Shown here piece after piece: positions 1-7,775 of a stretch of DNA of 64,000 nt; position 1 is the first letter of the stretch; every line of letters starts with the position of its first letter. The position numbers and the translations under genes are program-made. The stretch lies in assembly GCF_047634355.1 (NCBI RefSeq), contig NZ_JBLIAL010000001.1. The stretch is one strand, 5' to 3'. This DNA comes from Porticoccus sp002341315 (GTDB lineage Bacteria; Pseudomonadota; Gammaproteobacteria; Pseudomonadales; Porticoccaceae). The notes below the pieces were generated by a model. That model was not told the DNA's origin. It ran no database searches and saw only the letters and a list, made by a program, of their open reading frames with translations.

Positions 1-2
1 AC

Positions 3-119
3 CGCGCCACCGCCGAAAAAGTCCTGGAACGGATCGAGAAACAACTGGGGCCAGCCAGTGCCGGGCGGCGCGGTGACACCCGCCAGTTACCCCTGCCGCC
101 CGCTGAAAAGCAATCCTGA
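3..119 (+). CDS. C-terminal end of an unidentified protein (cut by window start)
   Basis: An open frame runs from the window edge to a TGA at 117-119 and gives about 38 residues. They begin with a charged helix-like stretch (RATAEKVLERIEKQLG) and end with a Pro/Gln-rich tail. The gene is convergent with the FGGY kinase, 12 bp away. The tail is too short to name a family. A partner in the same sugar or polyol pathway as the kinase is possible, but nothing in these residues shows it. Confidence 0.4.
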   Translation, partial: RATAEKVLERIEKQLGPASAGRRGDTRQLPLPPAEKQS

Positions 120-131
120 CGCCAGTCCCAG

Positions 132-1562
132 TCAGACAGACATTGCCGTAGCATCCGCCATGGCTTTAAGCCAGTCCGTGTAACGCTGCTTTAAGTCCTC
201 ATCAAGTTGGGGCTCGAAACGCACAAATGCCGACAACCAATCTTCCGGCTGGCCTGCCAGCAAAAAAGCCGCGCCTCTTGCGGTACTTTCCGTTTCGCTA
301 CTGCGCAACACCGTCAGCCCGGAAAGATCCGCCAACCGCTGACAAAAGCCGTCGACCATAGACAGGCCGCCACCGACCACCATCTCTCCCACAGGACCGC
401 GATTTTCACGAAGACGAATCAGGTTCACCATCAGCAAAAACACCACGCTCTCCAGGACGGCGACTAACTTGCCCGCCGCCGAACCCTCTCCGATAAACCG
501 GCTTTGAAAATCACTCTGCCACCAGGGGGCACCCAACCCACCTACCCCATTCAGAAACAGCGGGATGTTCTGTTCACTATCACACCAATCTGCCAGATAG
601 CTTTGATAGTGCTCAATGCCCAACTCGGCGCTGATGCTATCGAGGGCACTGGCCGCACCATTCACCGTGCCTTCGGCAACAAACAGACGTTGCCGGGCAG
701 ACTGATAGACGAGAGTTTTCAGTAGGCCCGCCGGTGCCGGATCATCGGCTGGCCACGGCATGGCGATAAATGCCCCGGTGCCCGCATTGACATAAAGACG
801 ATCGGGTTCCAGCGGGCCAACACCAAAAAATGCAGCATTCTGATCGCCATTCATCAGCGCCAATGGCACTGCTTTGCCACCCAGACCGAGGTCCCCGAAA
901 TCCAATTGCGTGAAACAAACCGGAGGTAGCACACTGCGGGGAATAGCAAACTGGCGCAACAGGGTTTCATCCCAGTCACCATGATGAATATTCCACAACA
1001 GGGTGCGCTGGGCATTACCGGGGTCTACTGCCACCGAGTGCTCCCGGGTAATGGCAGACAGCAGATAACTTGCCAGTGGCCCGCAAAGCAACTGATCGGT
1101 ATCCATTGCCTCGCTTACTGCAGGAATATGTTCCATACACCAGCGCAACTTGCTGGCCCCATAGTGGGCATTGGGGCGCAGCCCCGTGAGATCGGCTATG
1201 GTTGCCGGGTCGAGTTTGATATCGGCCAGATACGCGGCAGCGCGGGTATCCTGCCAGCTGATGACCTGAGACAACGGCCTACCGGTTTGCCGATGCCAGC
1301 ACACCAGACTGGAGCGCTGGGTAACCAGTGCAGCGGACTGCAAGCATTGCAGATCCGGCCCCAGCCTGGCGGCGACTTCATCCAGCAACTCGCGAATGGA
1401 ATTCACCACATCCGCTGGCACCTGCTCCACCCGGTTTCCCGCAATAAACCGTGTCGCCACAGCGCGCCGGAGCAAAAATGTAGTGGTGCCCTGAGCATCA
1501 AATACCAGTGCGCGGCTACTCTGCCCCCCCTGGTCAATGACTAAATAAAGTGGATCATTCAT
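132..1562 (-). CDS. FGGY-family carbohydrate kinase (glycerol kinase-like)
   Basis: This 476-residue protein is a predicted cytoplasmic ATP-dependent kinase of a sugar or polyol. The N-terminal FGGY domain opens with the phosphate-binding motif YLVIDQGGQSSRALVFD, where glycerol kinases have DxGTTSSR. SWQDTRA lies near residue 100. The C-terminal domain has VNAGTGAFIAMP and a late GGGLSMVDGFCQRLADLSG stretch, followed by TESTARGAAFLLAG, typical of the family's ATP-binding fold. The length is close to the usual 480-520. The Gly-Gln-Ser replacement in the phosphate loop argues against a standard GlpK, so the substrate is left open. It stands alone, convergent with an unknown gene at 3-119. The ATG at 1562 has only a weak ribosome site. 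Confidence 0.85.
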   Translation of the reverse strand: MNDPLYLVIDQGGQSSRALVFDAQGTTTFLLRRAVATRFIAGNRVEQVPADVVNSIRELLDEVAARLGPDLQCLQSAALVTQRSSLVCWHRQTGRPLSQVISWQDTRAAAYLADIKLDPATIADLTGLRPNAHYGASKLRWCMEHIPAVSEAMDTDQLLCGPLASYLLSAITREHSVAVDPGNAQRTLLWNIHHGDWDETLLRQFAIPRSVLPPVCFTQLDFGDLGLGGKAVPLALMNGDQNAAFFGVGPLEPDRLYVNAGTGAFIAMPWPADDPAPAGLLKTLVYQSARQRLFVAEGTVNGAASALDSISAELGIEHYQSYLADWCDSEQNIPLFLNGVGGLGAPWWQSDFQSRFIGEGSAAGKLVAVLESVVFLLMVNLIRLRENRGPVGEMVVGGGLSMVDGFCQRLADLSGLTVLRSSETESTARGAAFLLAGQPEDWLSAFVRFEPQLDEDLKQRYTDWLKAMADATAMSV

Positions 1563-1744
1563 AGTTGTATTACAGATTAGTGGGGCAAGTTACTCAACAA
1601 TTTATTCAAGCGTCTCTGGCTACCCCCACTTTTTTGAAATCTCCTTAAAGGGGTCTAGTAAAGAATTAACGCTGTCAGCTCGATTCCGATCCTGGGTTTA
1701 AGTTGATAGGCTAGCCGATTTGAACCTCGAGTGAACGTCAAACC

Positions 1745-2659
1745 ATGCCAAACGCCTCCCAACATCTGGCCCGACCGCTGGCCATTGCCATTTTGGTTGC
1801 CGGGTCCTTCCTGTTTGCCGCCAATCATGTCGCGGCCCGGGTGGCCTTTGACGACGGTACCGGCGTGTTGCTGGCCATTCTGACACGCGGCAGCATTGCC
1901 TTTCTGATGATGCTGACGCTGGTGCTTGCACAAAAACACAGGCTCAGCATTCCTACTGGTAAGCGGCACTGGCAGTGCTTGCTCGGTATCATGATTGCCG
2001 GGCAAAGCCTGTGTCTCTATTCGGCGGTAGCACGCATTCCGGTGGCCGTGGCCCTCTTGCTGGTGAACACCTGGCCCATTCTGTATACCTTGTTGACGTG
2101 GCTATTAGGCGGTCGTCAACCGACTCTAAGCCTGACCCTGATCATGACGATCATTTTGATCGGTCTGGTCATGGTGCTGGACCTGGGCACATGGCTGGCA
2201 GATCCTGCCGCAATGGGGCCGGATTGGCTGCCGGGCGTGATACTGGCTGAATCGGCTGCGTTGTTCTTTGCTGTTGCCATCTGGGTAACCGAGAACCGGC
2301 TATCCCAGCTGCCCGGTGCGATACGCAGTGTGTTCACCATGATGACAGTGCTGGTGTTAATGGCCCTCGGTGGCGTGCTGGGCCTCGTGCCTGGTGGGTT
2401 GAACTTGCCCCAAAGTCAGGCAGGCTGGGTCGGGCTGGCCAGTCTGGCGGCCCTGTATGGGACTGCATCCACTATGTTGTTTGTGTTGGTGCCGCGCCTG
2501 AACATGGCCCGCAACGCCCCGGTAATGAATCTGGAACCGGTCGCCTCCCTGCTGCTGGGTTTTCTGATTCTGGGCCAGACACTGGCGCCGATTCAGTTGC
2601 TGGGCGGAGCTGTGGTGCTGAGTGGCATCGTCTGGTTGAGCCTGATGCGACAGGGGTAA
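1745..2659 (+). CDS. DMT-superfamily (EamA) inner-membrane transporter
   Basis: This 304-residue protein is almost entirely hydrophobic, with about ten predicted membrane helices in two EamA repeats. The first repeat covers roughly residues 10-140 (start AILVAGSFLFAANHVAAR) and the second roughly 160-300 (ending LLGGAVVLSGIVWLSLM). Repeat two carries the typical NLEPVASLLLGFLILGQ segment, matching the family pattern of a Pro-containing helix after a glutamate. Such proteins export or import small metabolites, often amino acids or nucleosides. The substrate cannot be read from sequence. The gene stands alone, divergent from the FGGY kinase; the start ATG follows a weak Shine-Dalgarno region. 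Confidence 0.85.
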   Translation: MPNASQHLARPLAIAILVAGSFLFAANHVAARVAFDDGTGVLLAILTRGSIAFLMMLTLVLAQKHRLSIPTGKRHWQCLLGIMIAGQSLCLYSAVARIPVAVALLLVNTWPILYTLLTWLLGGRQPTLSLTLIMTIILIGLVMVLDLGTWLADPAAMGPDWLPGVILAESAALFFAVAIWVTENRLSQLPGAIRSVFTMMTVLVLMALGGVLGLVPGGLNLPQSQAGWVGLASLAALYGTASTMLFVLVPRLNMARNAPVMNLEPVASLLLGFLILGQTLAPIQLLGGAVVLSGIVWLSLMRQG

Positions 2660-2840
2660 CATCTCAATCACACCAGCCCGCAACGCAAGCTGTTCAGCAT
2701 AAAGACGAAGCTGTTATCTGGTTTTGTGTGCGGAGCTTTGCATTCAAACTGCAGTAATAGAGTCTACAACACTGGAAAAGATGGGGCGCAGGCGAGCAAT
2801 TTTGGCCAAAAGCCGAAAGGACCGGAATGGGTTACATGAG

Positions 2841-3629
2841 CTACATACCAGAGATTGCCAGCGGCACCGGTTGCTGGCGATAAAACTGGCACAACAGCCG
2901 ATAGACTTCGGGCATCGCTGCCTTCATGGTTTCCGGCGTCTCGAAAAATGCTTCACTGCACACCGCAAAGAATTCAGCCGGACTGGTCAGCGCATAGTCA
3001 TCGAGGGGCAGTGATCGGTGATGTTGCTGGTCATTTTGCAATCGATCCCACGCCGCCGTAAAAATATCGTGCCACTCGCCAGGGCGCATGTCGGGATGCA
3101 TTGGCGGCGCACCATTCGCACCGTCGCGCAACATATCGAGTTTGTGCGCCAACTCGTGGATCACCACGTTAGCGGCCTTATCGTGACGCGTATCCGCGCC
3201 GCTGTCGCAGATCGACTGCCACGATAAAATCACCGGACCACGGTACCAGGCTTCGCCGCTCAGGCCGGGACCTCTGGCATGAACCACGCCATCATCAGTG
3301 CGATGGGGGCGGTTCGGCACAAAATCTTCTTCGTAGAGAATCACCGTCTGCCAGCGGCCATACCAGTCCAGGCCGAGATGTAGAACGGGCACACAGGCCA
3401 TTGTCGCGAGTTTCAGACACATGGCATCGGTGAACTGGAACTCACCGCCGGGAACGAACGTTTTACGCGCGAGAAACCGAAAGGTCATATCGCGCAGAGC
3501 ATCGCGCTCGGGCCCATGGAAACGGTGCATCACTGGCCAGCCGGCAATAGCGGCCTCCCATTGCGCGGCGGTAAAACCCATTTTTTTAACGCGCCGACTT
3601 TCCAGCCAGTTGCGCAATCGCTTAAACAT
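2841..3629 (-). CDS. mtfA: MtfA-type M90 zinc metallopeptidase
   Basis: A 262-residue soluble protein of the MtfA (DgsA anti-repressor) family. The zinc-binding HELAH motif (HExxH) sits in VVIHELAHKLDMLRDGANG near residue 150, and a later glutamate-rich stretch (SPAEFFAVCSEAFFETP) supplies the third-ligand region. Upstream comes the typical ARKTFVPGGEFQFTDAM block. In E. coli MtfA binds and inactivates the repressor Mlc and has aminopeptidase activity; whether a Mlc exists here cannot be seen. The length matches the family (about 260). It is a single gene, with no operon partner within 200 bp on the same strand. Confidence 0.88.
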   Translation of the reverse strand: MFKRLRNWLESRRVKKMGFTAAQWEAAIAGWPVMHRFHGPERDALRDMTFRFLARKTFVPGGEFQFTDAMCLKLATMACVPVLHLGLDWYGRWQTVILYEEDFVPNRPHRTDDGVVHARGPGLSGEAWYRGPVILSWQSICDSGADTRHDKAANVVIHELAHKLDMLRDGANGAPPMHPDMRPGEWHDIFTAAWDRLQNDQQHHRSLPLDDYALTSPAEFFAVCSEAFFETPETMKAAMPEVYRLLCQFYRQQPVPLAISGM

Positions 3630-3950
3630 ATTTAACGCACCATAACTAACTACAGCTAACGTATTGAATGGTTCAGGAACGACAGGATTGCAACATCCGA
3701 GAAACAGGATTTTTCATGCAGATGCTCACTGCGAACAGCTTACGTAAAATTCTGCTTTCAGGCACCGCCATTTTCGAAAGAACTAGACAGGAATCTATGG
3801 AGCGGCCAATGACCAATCCACAAAAAAATATCGTCAGGCAATCAATGAAGTCGATAAAGAAAGGGACTCAAACCACATGAAACGAACTGAATTACCACAA
3901 TGAAACAGGTGGTAAGCCATGCAAGCCGAGCCTATAAAAAATATCACACA
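3630..3950. other. Intergenic stretch without a supported gene
   Basis: About 320 bp between the MtfA gene and the terminator of the next gene. A 70-codon frame exists at 3668-3880 on the plus strand, but it has no convincing ribosome site, no recognisable domain and irregular composition, so it is not called. Nothing else is seen. Confidence 0.4.
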
Positions 3951-3956
3951 TAAAAA

Positions 3957-3997
3957 TGTGGGCCAGGCTTCCGTAAATTAGAGAAGCTTGGCCCACA
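3957..3997 (-). terminator. Rho-independent terminator of the first PEP-CTERM gene
   Basis: Two 15-base arms (3957-3971 and 3983-3997) pair fully with one G:U-type mismatch around an 11-base loop. Read on the minus strand the hairpin is followed at once by TTTTTA (complement of 3951-3956). The plus-strand side also ends in a T-rich tract, so it may work in both directions. It lies about 80 bp past the stop of the gene at 4075-4737. Confidence 0.85.
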
Positions 3998-4074
3998 ACT
4001 ATTTTTAATCAGACGAGCCTGTCACTCACGTTGCTGATTCATTAGATCCGAACAGCAAATGGGACTGCTGGCAA

Positions 4075-4737
4075 TCAGGCCAGAGCACGTCTACGACGCT
4101 GCAGACCGAGGCCAGCCAGGCCCAGACCAACCAGCAACAGAGTACCGGGGACTGGTATCTGACCGGTAGCCCGGGATGTTGTATAGGCCAGATCGTCCGA
4201 TGCAATCTCTGACCCGGAAATGGTGATTGACCCAATAGCAACCGTAGACAGCACGCTCACAAACTCCATAGTGCCATCACCCGGGCCAAAACCGTTGGGC
4301 CTGGAAACGATATCCAGCGATTCCGCGGCAAGACCAAAAAACTCGATAAACTCCGAACCGGCACCGGCAGCACTGAACCAGCCACTGAATCCGAAAATCC
4401 CACCCAGTCCAGAAAAATCCAGGGAATAGCTACCGAAGCCATACCCAACACCAAAGCGTGAGCCTGAATTCGGGACAATCGCACTTGATGACCTGAAGTC
4501 AATCCAGTCACCCGCGTCAACCGACCGATGATTTACTGACCCATCAACAACACTCACGTCTCCGCCAAACAACGTGGTTAAAACGGTTCGACCGCCAGGC
4601 GTGCCTTCGTAGTCTTCAACCGCATCGGGAGTGAACAGCCCGCTGGTAATGGGGCTCGCATGAACACTGAAAGTACCAACCGACATGGCCATTCCCAAGC
4701 CCAATCCGAACAGAATTTTTTTGTATTGACCACGCAT
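4075..4737 (-). CDS. PEP-CTERM sorting domain surface protein
   Basis: A 220-residue predicted exported protein. It has a signal peptide (MRGQYKKILFGLGLGMAMSV..., cleavage near VHA-SP) and a Gly/Ser/Phe-rich beta-type body with many phenylalanine-glycine pairs. The C-terminal tripartite PEP-CTERM signal is IPVPGTLLLVGLGLAGLGL, a membrane helix and then an Arg cluster (RRRR). Such tails are processed by exosortase and tie the protein to exopolysaccharide or the cell surface. No exosortase gene is in the window. The ATG at 4737 has AGGT upstream. A strong sigma-54 promoter match lies about 80 bp upstream and a terminator downstream, so it is a one-gene transcription unit. The body matches no family I recognise. 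Confidence 0.85.
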   Translation of the reverse strand: MRGQYKKILFGLGLGMAMSVGTFSVHASPITSGLFTPDAVEDYEGTPGGRTVLTTLFGGDVSVVDGSVNHRSVDAGDWIDFRSSSAIVPNSGSRFGVGYGFGSYSLDFSGLGGIFGFSGWFSAAGAGSEFIEFFGLAAESLDIVSRPNGFGPGDGTMEFVSVLSTVAIGSITISGSEIASDDLAYTTSRATGQIPVPGTLLLVGLGLAGLGLQRRRRALA

Positions 4738-4816
4738 TATTAGTACCTCTTTTTCAATATATTAATTGTGCAACGATAAATATATAGTCACTTTACTACA
4801 TTCAAGTTTAAGACAT

Positions 4817-4833
4817 TTGCAAAATCCAGGCCA
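4817..4833 (-). promoter_or_regulatory. -24/-12 (sigma-54) promoter match
   Basis: Read on the minus strand the site is TGGCCTGGATTTTGCAA. The invariant GG (plus 4831-4832) and GC (plus 4819-4820) dinucleotides are separated by exactly 10 bases, as RpoN promoters require, and TTGCA fits the -12 element. It lies about 80 bp before the start codon of the PEP-CTERM gene at 4737, leaving room for a normal leader. A similar site precedes the second PEP-CTERM gene. Confidence 0.65.
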
Positions 4834-5017
4834 AAATGTAAATACAACTATAAATCAAACAGTTAATTAAAGTTCTTTGATGCTGGAATCCCAACAATGT
4901 AAAGGAACCTGACGACCTCAGCGCCATGATCGTTTTGCCAGCATAACAGCGAAGCTGAAGGCTGGAAGTCCAGTACCGCCTTGAATGGAAACTCCCCGTT
5001 TAAAACAGCGTTGAAAG

Positions 5018-5617
5018 TCATCGGCAATATTTATCTTTACCCTGCCACAAACTTATGCCAATCCTGAACACATTAACAACATCAGCACTCTGTCCAGCAT
5101 TAGCCCATCTTTTGACCTGGGGATTTACTGCCCTGAGCTCCATGCCGCCTTTGGGTGTTTGGCACCATTGTGCATGATAAATTTCAGACCTTTTTGGGTG
5201 CGTTTCGGTGCGGGTCGGGGCACCAAAAATGTTAACCATAAGCGGTAAAAAATCAGATTTCATAAAGCTGAAATCTCGCGTATCACCGCTTTTCAATGAA
5301 GCGCTGATATTACAAATAAAAGGGGGATCTATTCCGGCCGACTTTTGATGAGCAAGCCACATTTTGAATCCTTGACCGGGAATTTCTACTTCGAACTCCC
5401 AATCGTCGATGGTTTTTGTGGGTGTGCTACCCCGTGAAGGTTTATTTAAGCCATCGGCTACCAAACTGGGCATGACATGCTTGATGTCATCTGTCTGGCA
5501 CAGCTTGATATACTTTTCGGTCAGATTCAGCACTTCCTTTATGCCGTCAGCTGCAACCGAATGAATAGAAAAAATCAAGACAAACAACAGGATAAAGCCT
5601 GTAACAACTGATTTCAT
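5018..5617 (-). CDS. Secreted or periplasmic protein of unknown function
   Basis: A 199-residue protein with a clear signal peptide (MKSVVTGFILLFVLIFSIHSVAA). The body is mixed alpha/beta with three cysteines in the mature part (TEKYIKLCQTDD, PPFICNISASLK and HAQWCQTPKGG). I recognise no domain. The ATG at 5617 is preferred over one seven codons upstream because GGAG (5626-5629 on the complement) lies 8 bases before it and the signal peptide starts there. It sits between the PEP-CTERM genes in the same orientation as the first, but about 280 bp separate them and no shared role is evident. Confidence 0.6.
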   Translation of the reverse strand: MKSVVTGFILLFVLIFSIHSVAADGIKEVLNLTEKYIKLCQTDDIKHVMPSLVADGLNKPSRGSTPTKTIDDWEFEVEIPGQGFKMWLAHQKSAGIDPPFICNISASLKSGDTRDFSFMKSDFLPLMVNIFGAPTRTETHPKRSEIYHAQWCQTPKGGMELRAVNPQVKRWANAGQSADVVNVFRIGISLWQGKDKYCR

Positions 5618-5794
5618 GATGCCTTCTCCGTTTGGCATATCAGGTTAAAATCGCCCATGCCCCACCCGATAGCTGTAGTTCCAACACATCCGGATTTTGT
5701 ACGTTGGGGGGGGGTAAAAACCACGGCTGGGAGACAGAAGGCATCTCCACCACCTCGTTAAACCGAACCCCATTAACTTCAGGACTGCGTTTTA

Positions 5795-6079
5795 TTAAAA
5801 GTTGACGTCACTGATATTAATCCAGACCTGACCGATAATCACAAGGGCGACGATAACAACCCAGCTACCGTAAACAAGGTTATGACGGCCAATTCTGCCC
5901 TGCCGGTGCAGCCTGAATCCGTACAGAATCATCGCCGAAAACATCACCTGAATTCCAAGAATTCCGAGCGCCGAAGCTACCGAGCCAATGTCCGGTTTAA
6001 ACCCCAGGGCGACAGCCAGAAACCCAACGACACCAAACGTGAACAGCAACCAACTAAAAATTCGCAGAAACTTGAGCAT
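5795..6079 (-). CDS. Small inner-membrane protein of unknown function
   Basis: About 94 residues with three predicted membrane helices: FLRIFSWLLFTFGVVGFLAVAL, then ASALGILGIQVMFSAMILYGF, then a C-terminal SWVVIVALVIIGQVW. A short basic loop (RLHRQGRIGRHN) lies between the second and third. The ATG at 6079 is chosen over a start 29 codons upstream because AGGGGG lies just before it, and the upstream extension would add an unusual extra segment. No family recognised. It stands alone, divergent from the second PEP-CTERM gene. Confidence 0.5.
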   Translation of the reverse strand: MLKFLRIFSWLLFTFGVVGFLAVALGFKPDIGSVASALGILGIQVMFSAMILYGFRLHRQGRIGRHNLVYGSWVVIVALVIIGQVWINISDVNF

Positions 6080-6475
6080 ATACCCCCTAAATATCACTGT
6101 CGCGTTACAGGCAAGAAATAAGCTATATATGACCAACCTTATGGGCGTTTGCTGCTTGGCAGCCAAACTGCTTGATCAGCGCAAGTAGCCAAAAAAGCAG
6201 GCAGCCAAAAGAGACAATGGTTCAAACATAGCTGAATTATGTTAAGTGATGAAAATAGAAAATGAAAAATGGTTAACAAGTAATTGTTATGCACTCCTTT
6301 CCATTTGAAGTCTTACTGCCCCCTTTAATCAATTCTCAGTTGTTACCAATTCTTTCACCTTCTAAATATGGTCACCACGTGCTTCCCCGGTTGCACTGTC
6401 AATATAATTTACAATCAGCCAGCATCTACACCCAAAGCCCCCATTAACTTATTGTAATTTAATAAGATAAAAATA
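6080..6475. other. AT-rich intergenic region
   Basis: About 400 bp between the small membrane protein and the second PEP-CTERM promoter. It is clearly richer in A+T than the genes around it. I see no gene, no repeat and no RNA structure that I can support. Confidence 0.4.
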
Positions 6476-6492
6476 TGGCACACTTTATGCTT
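6476..6492 (+). promoter_or_regulatory. -24/-12 (sigma-54) promoter match
   Basis: TGGCACACTTTATGCTT: the -24 element TGGCAC is a full consensus match. GG (6477-6478) and GC (6489-6490) are spaced by exactly 10 bases; the -12 element reads ATGC instead of TTGC. It lies about 100 bp before the start of the PEP-CTERM gene at 6595. The same spacing is seen before the PEP-CTERM gene at 4075-4737, on the other strand. Confidence 0.7.
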
Positions 6493-6594
6493 ATGATTGT
6501 TTGTTAGACAAACTACAAAACGTTGGCGTCACCTGGCAGTGTCTGGACACTGCAACGAAGGCCACCTAACTGGCAGTAAAATTTGGAGAACAAC

Positions 6595-7101
6595 ATGATT
6601 ACAAAAAAATTCCTGGGAAAGTGCGTAGCCATATGTGCACTGGTATTCAGCGGCTCCCTGTACGCAGCACCCATTTATGTCGGCAGCTGGGATACCTACA
6701 ATGCCGACGGCCCGAGCTGGAGTGAATTCACAACGCCAACCTACACTGGCCAGGAAGTTGCCGCCCTGCTGTTTGGTGGCAGCTATAGCAATTACGCGAT
6801 TTCTACCGTGAGTGCCGACCCCCTGGCCATCAACAACATGGTCTGGCTTGACCAGATCTATATCGGGGTCGACCTGTTCGGCGAAAGCTACCGGGTAGAT
6901 TCCAACAACAACGGCATATACGATATTAATGGTGACACCAGCGCGTGGGTAAGAGACAACGGCTTTGGCGGTGGATACATCAATTATGCCTTTATGATTG
7001 AGCAAACTCCCGGCAGCACTGTGCCCGCACCTGGTACCTTGCTGCTGTTGGGCATTGGCCTGGCGGCCCTGAGCCTGAGAGCCAAACTCGCCGCACGCTG
7101 A
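6595..7101 (+). CDS. PEP-CTERM sorting domain surface protein
   Basis: A 168-residue exported protein. Signal peptide MITKKFLGKCVAICALVFSG..., cleavage near YAA. The body is aromatic- and Gly-rich with several Tyr/Trp clusters (SWDTYNADGPSWSEF) and an Asn/Asp stretch (DSNNNGIYDINGDTSAW) that may bind calcium. The C-terminus is a textbook PEP-CTERM signal: VPAPGTLLLLGIGLAALSL, then basic RAKLAAR. The ATG at 6595 has GGAG 6 bases upstream (6585-6588). It is a one-gene unit with a sigma-54 promoter match upstream and a terminator downstream. It would need an exosortase encoded elsewhere. The function of the body is unknown. Confidence 0.85.
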   Translation: MITKKFLGKCVAICALVFSGSLYAAPIYVGSWDTYNADGPSWSEFTTPTYTGQEVAALLFGGSYSNYAISTVSADPLAINNMVWLDQIYIGVDLFGESYRVDSNNNGIYDINGDTSAWVRDNGFGGGYINYAFMIEQTPGSTVPAPGTLLLLGIGLAALSLRAKLAAR

Positions 7102-7121
7102 ACAGGAACCACTCGGGTTTC

Positions 7122-7192
7122 GCCCAGGGGATAGCCCTGGGCAGTACAGCTTGCTTCATCTTGAAGTCCGCCCCGCATCGCGGGGCTTTTTT
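7122..7192 (+). terminator. Terminator region after the second PEP-CTERM gene
   Basis: A first hairpin has arms GCCCAGGG and CCCTGGGC at 7122-7142. The second, at 7170-7186, pairs GCCCCGC with GCGGGGC around a 3-base loop and is followed by six T (7187-7192), a classic intrinsic terminator. It lies about 70 bp after the stop of the PEP-CTERM gene. Confidence 0.85.
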
Positions 7193-7202
7193 ATTCTAAT
7201 TT

Positions 7203-7548
7203 CTAATGCAAAGCGTCCACCTCAGAAACAATGCGCCCACTTTCAGGGAAGTCGGTCAGCAGCCTGCTCAAAACTCGTGATTTTGCGTCTTCATTAGAAA
7301 TACATTCCCCACTGGCAACCTGCTCTTCGGCTTTATAAAGCTCCCCCAGCAGCGCCAGCCGCTCTTGCATCCTCCCATATTCCCGAACGTCCACTAGCAC
7401 AGTAACTCCACACCCTCCCTGTGTTAACACCATAGGATGGCAGGTTTCATGGACCTGCTTTTACAAATGTGGCGACACCCTCCCGAAACTCAGAAACCGG
7501 GAAAATATCTTTATCTGCGTGAACTCTTGATATGGGAATTACCTGCGT
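7203..7548 (-). pseudogene. Decayed Phd/YefM-family antitoxin
   Basis: Joining two frames gives a complete Phd/YefM antitoxin. Residues read from about 7548 give QVIPISRVHADKDIFPVSEF then REGVATFVK. After a one-base shift the frame continues QVHETCHPMVLTQGGCGVTV, then LVDVREYGRMQERLALLGEL and an acidic tail. The break is at the run of four T (7459-7462 on the plus strand); removing one base restores the frame. The expected ATG at 7548 reads ACG. No RelE/ParE-type toxin gene follows, since the terminator of the neighbouring gene comes next. The downstream part alone (from 7433) has an ATG but lacks the DNA-binding half. I infer a dead orphan antitoxin; a sequencing error could explain the shift, but not also the lost start. 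Confidence 0.7.
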
Positions 7549-7602
7549 ACATTTAAATGCGCTTCTATTTTGTGGAGCTGGCAAGGTGGATCGGAGTGAA
7601 TG

Positions 7603-7629
7603 GTTTATCGGCGCAGCGCGCCGATAAAC
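7603..7629. repeat. Perfect 12-bp palindromic hairpin
   Basis: Arms GTTTATCGGCGC (7603-7614) and GCGCCGATAAAC (7618-7629) pair perfectly around a 3-base loop. No T tract follows on either strand, so it is a poor terminator. It lies between the antitoxin relic and the end of the next gene, in a 227-bp gap that holds nothing else I can name. Confidence 0.6.
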
Positions 7630-7775
7630 TAGTCCGATGGCATGGACTCTACACCAATCAGAATAGATGCCGGGCCCTTTGTTAAACCGTACTCAACAGG
7701 TTGCGAAAACCATATTTTGAAGTTCAACCAGGACCCGGGGTTCTTGCTCGAGGGCAGAGGCCCCTGCCTCAACGG

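Noticed and set aside
3668..3880. 70-codon plus-strand frame between mtfA and the first PEP-CTERM gene
   Set aside because: No ribosome site, no domain, odd composition; looks like chance.
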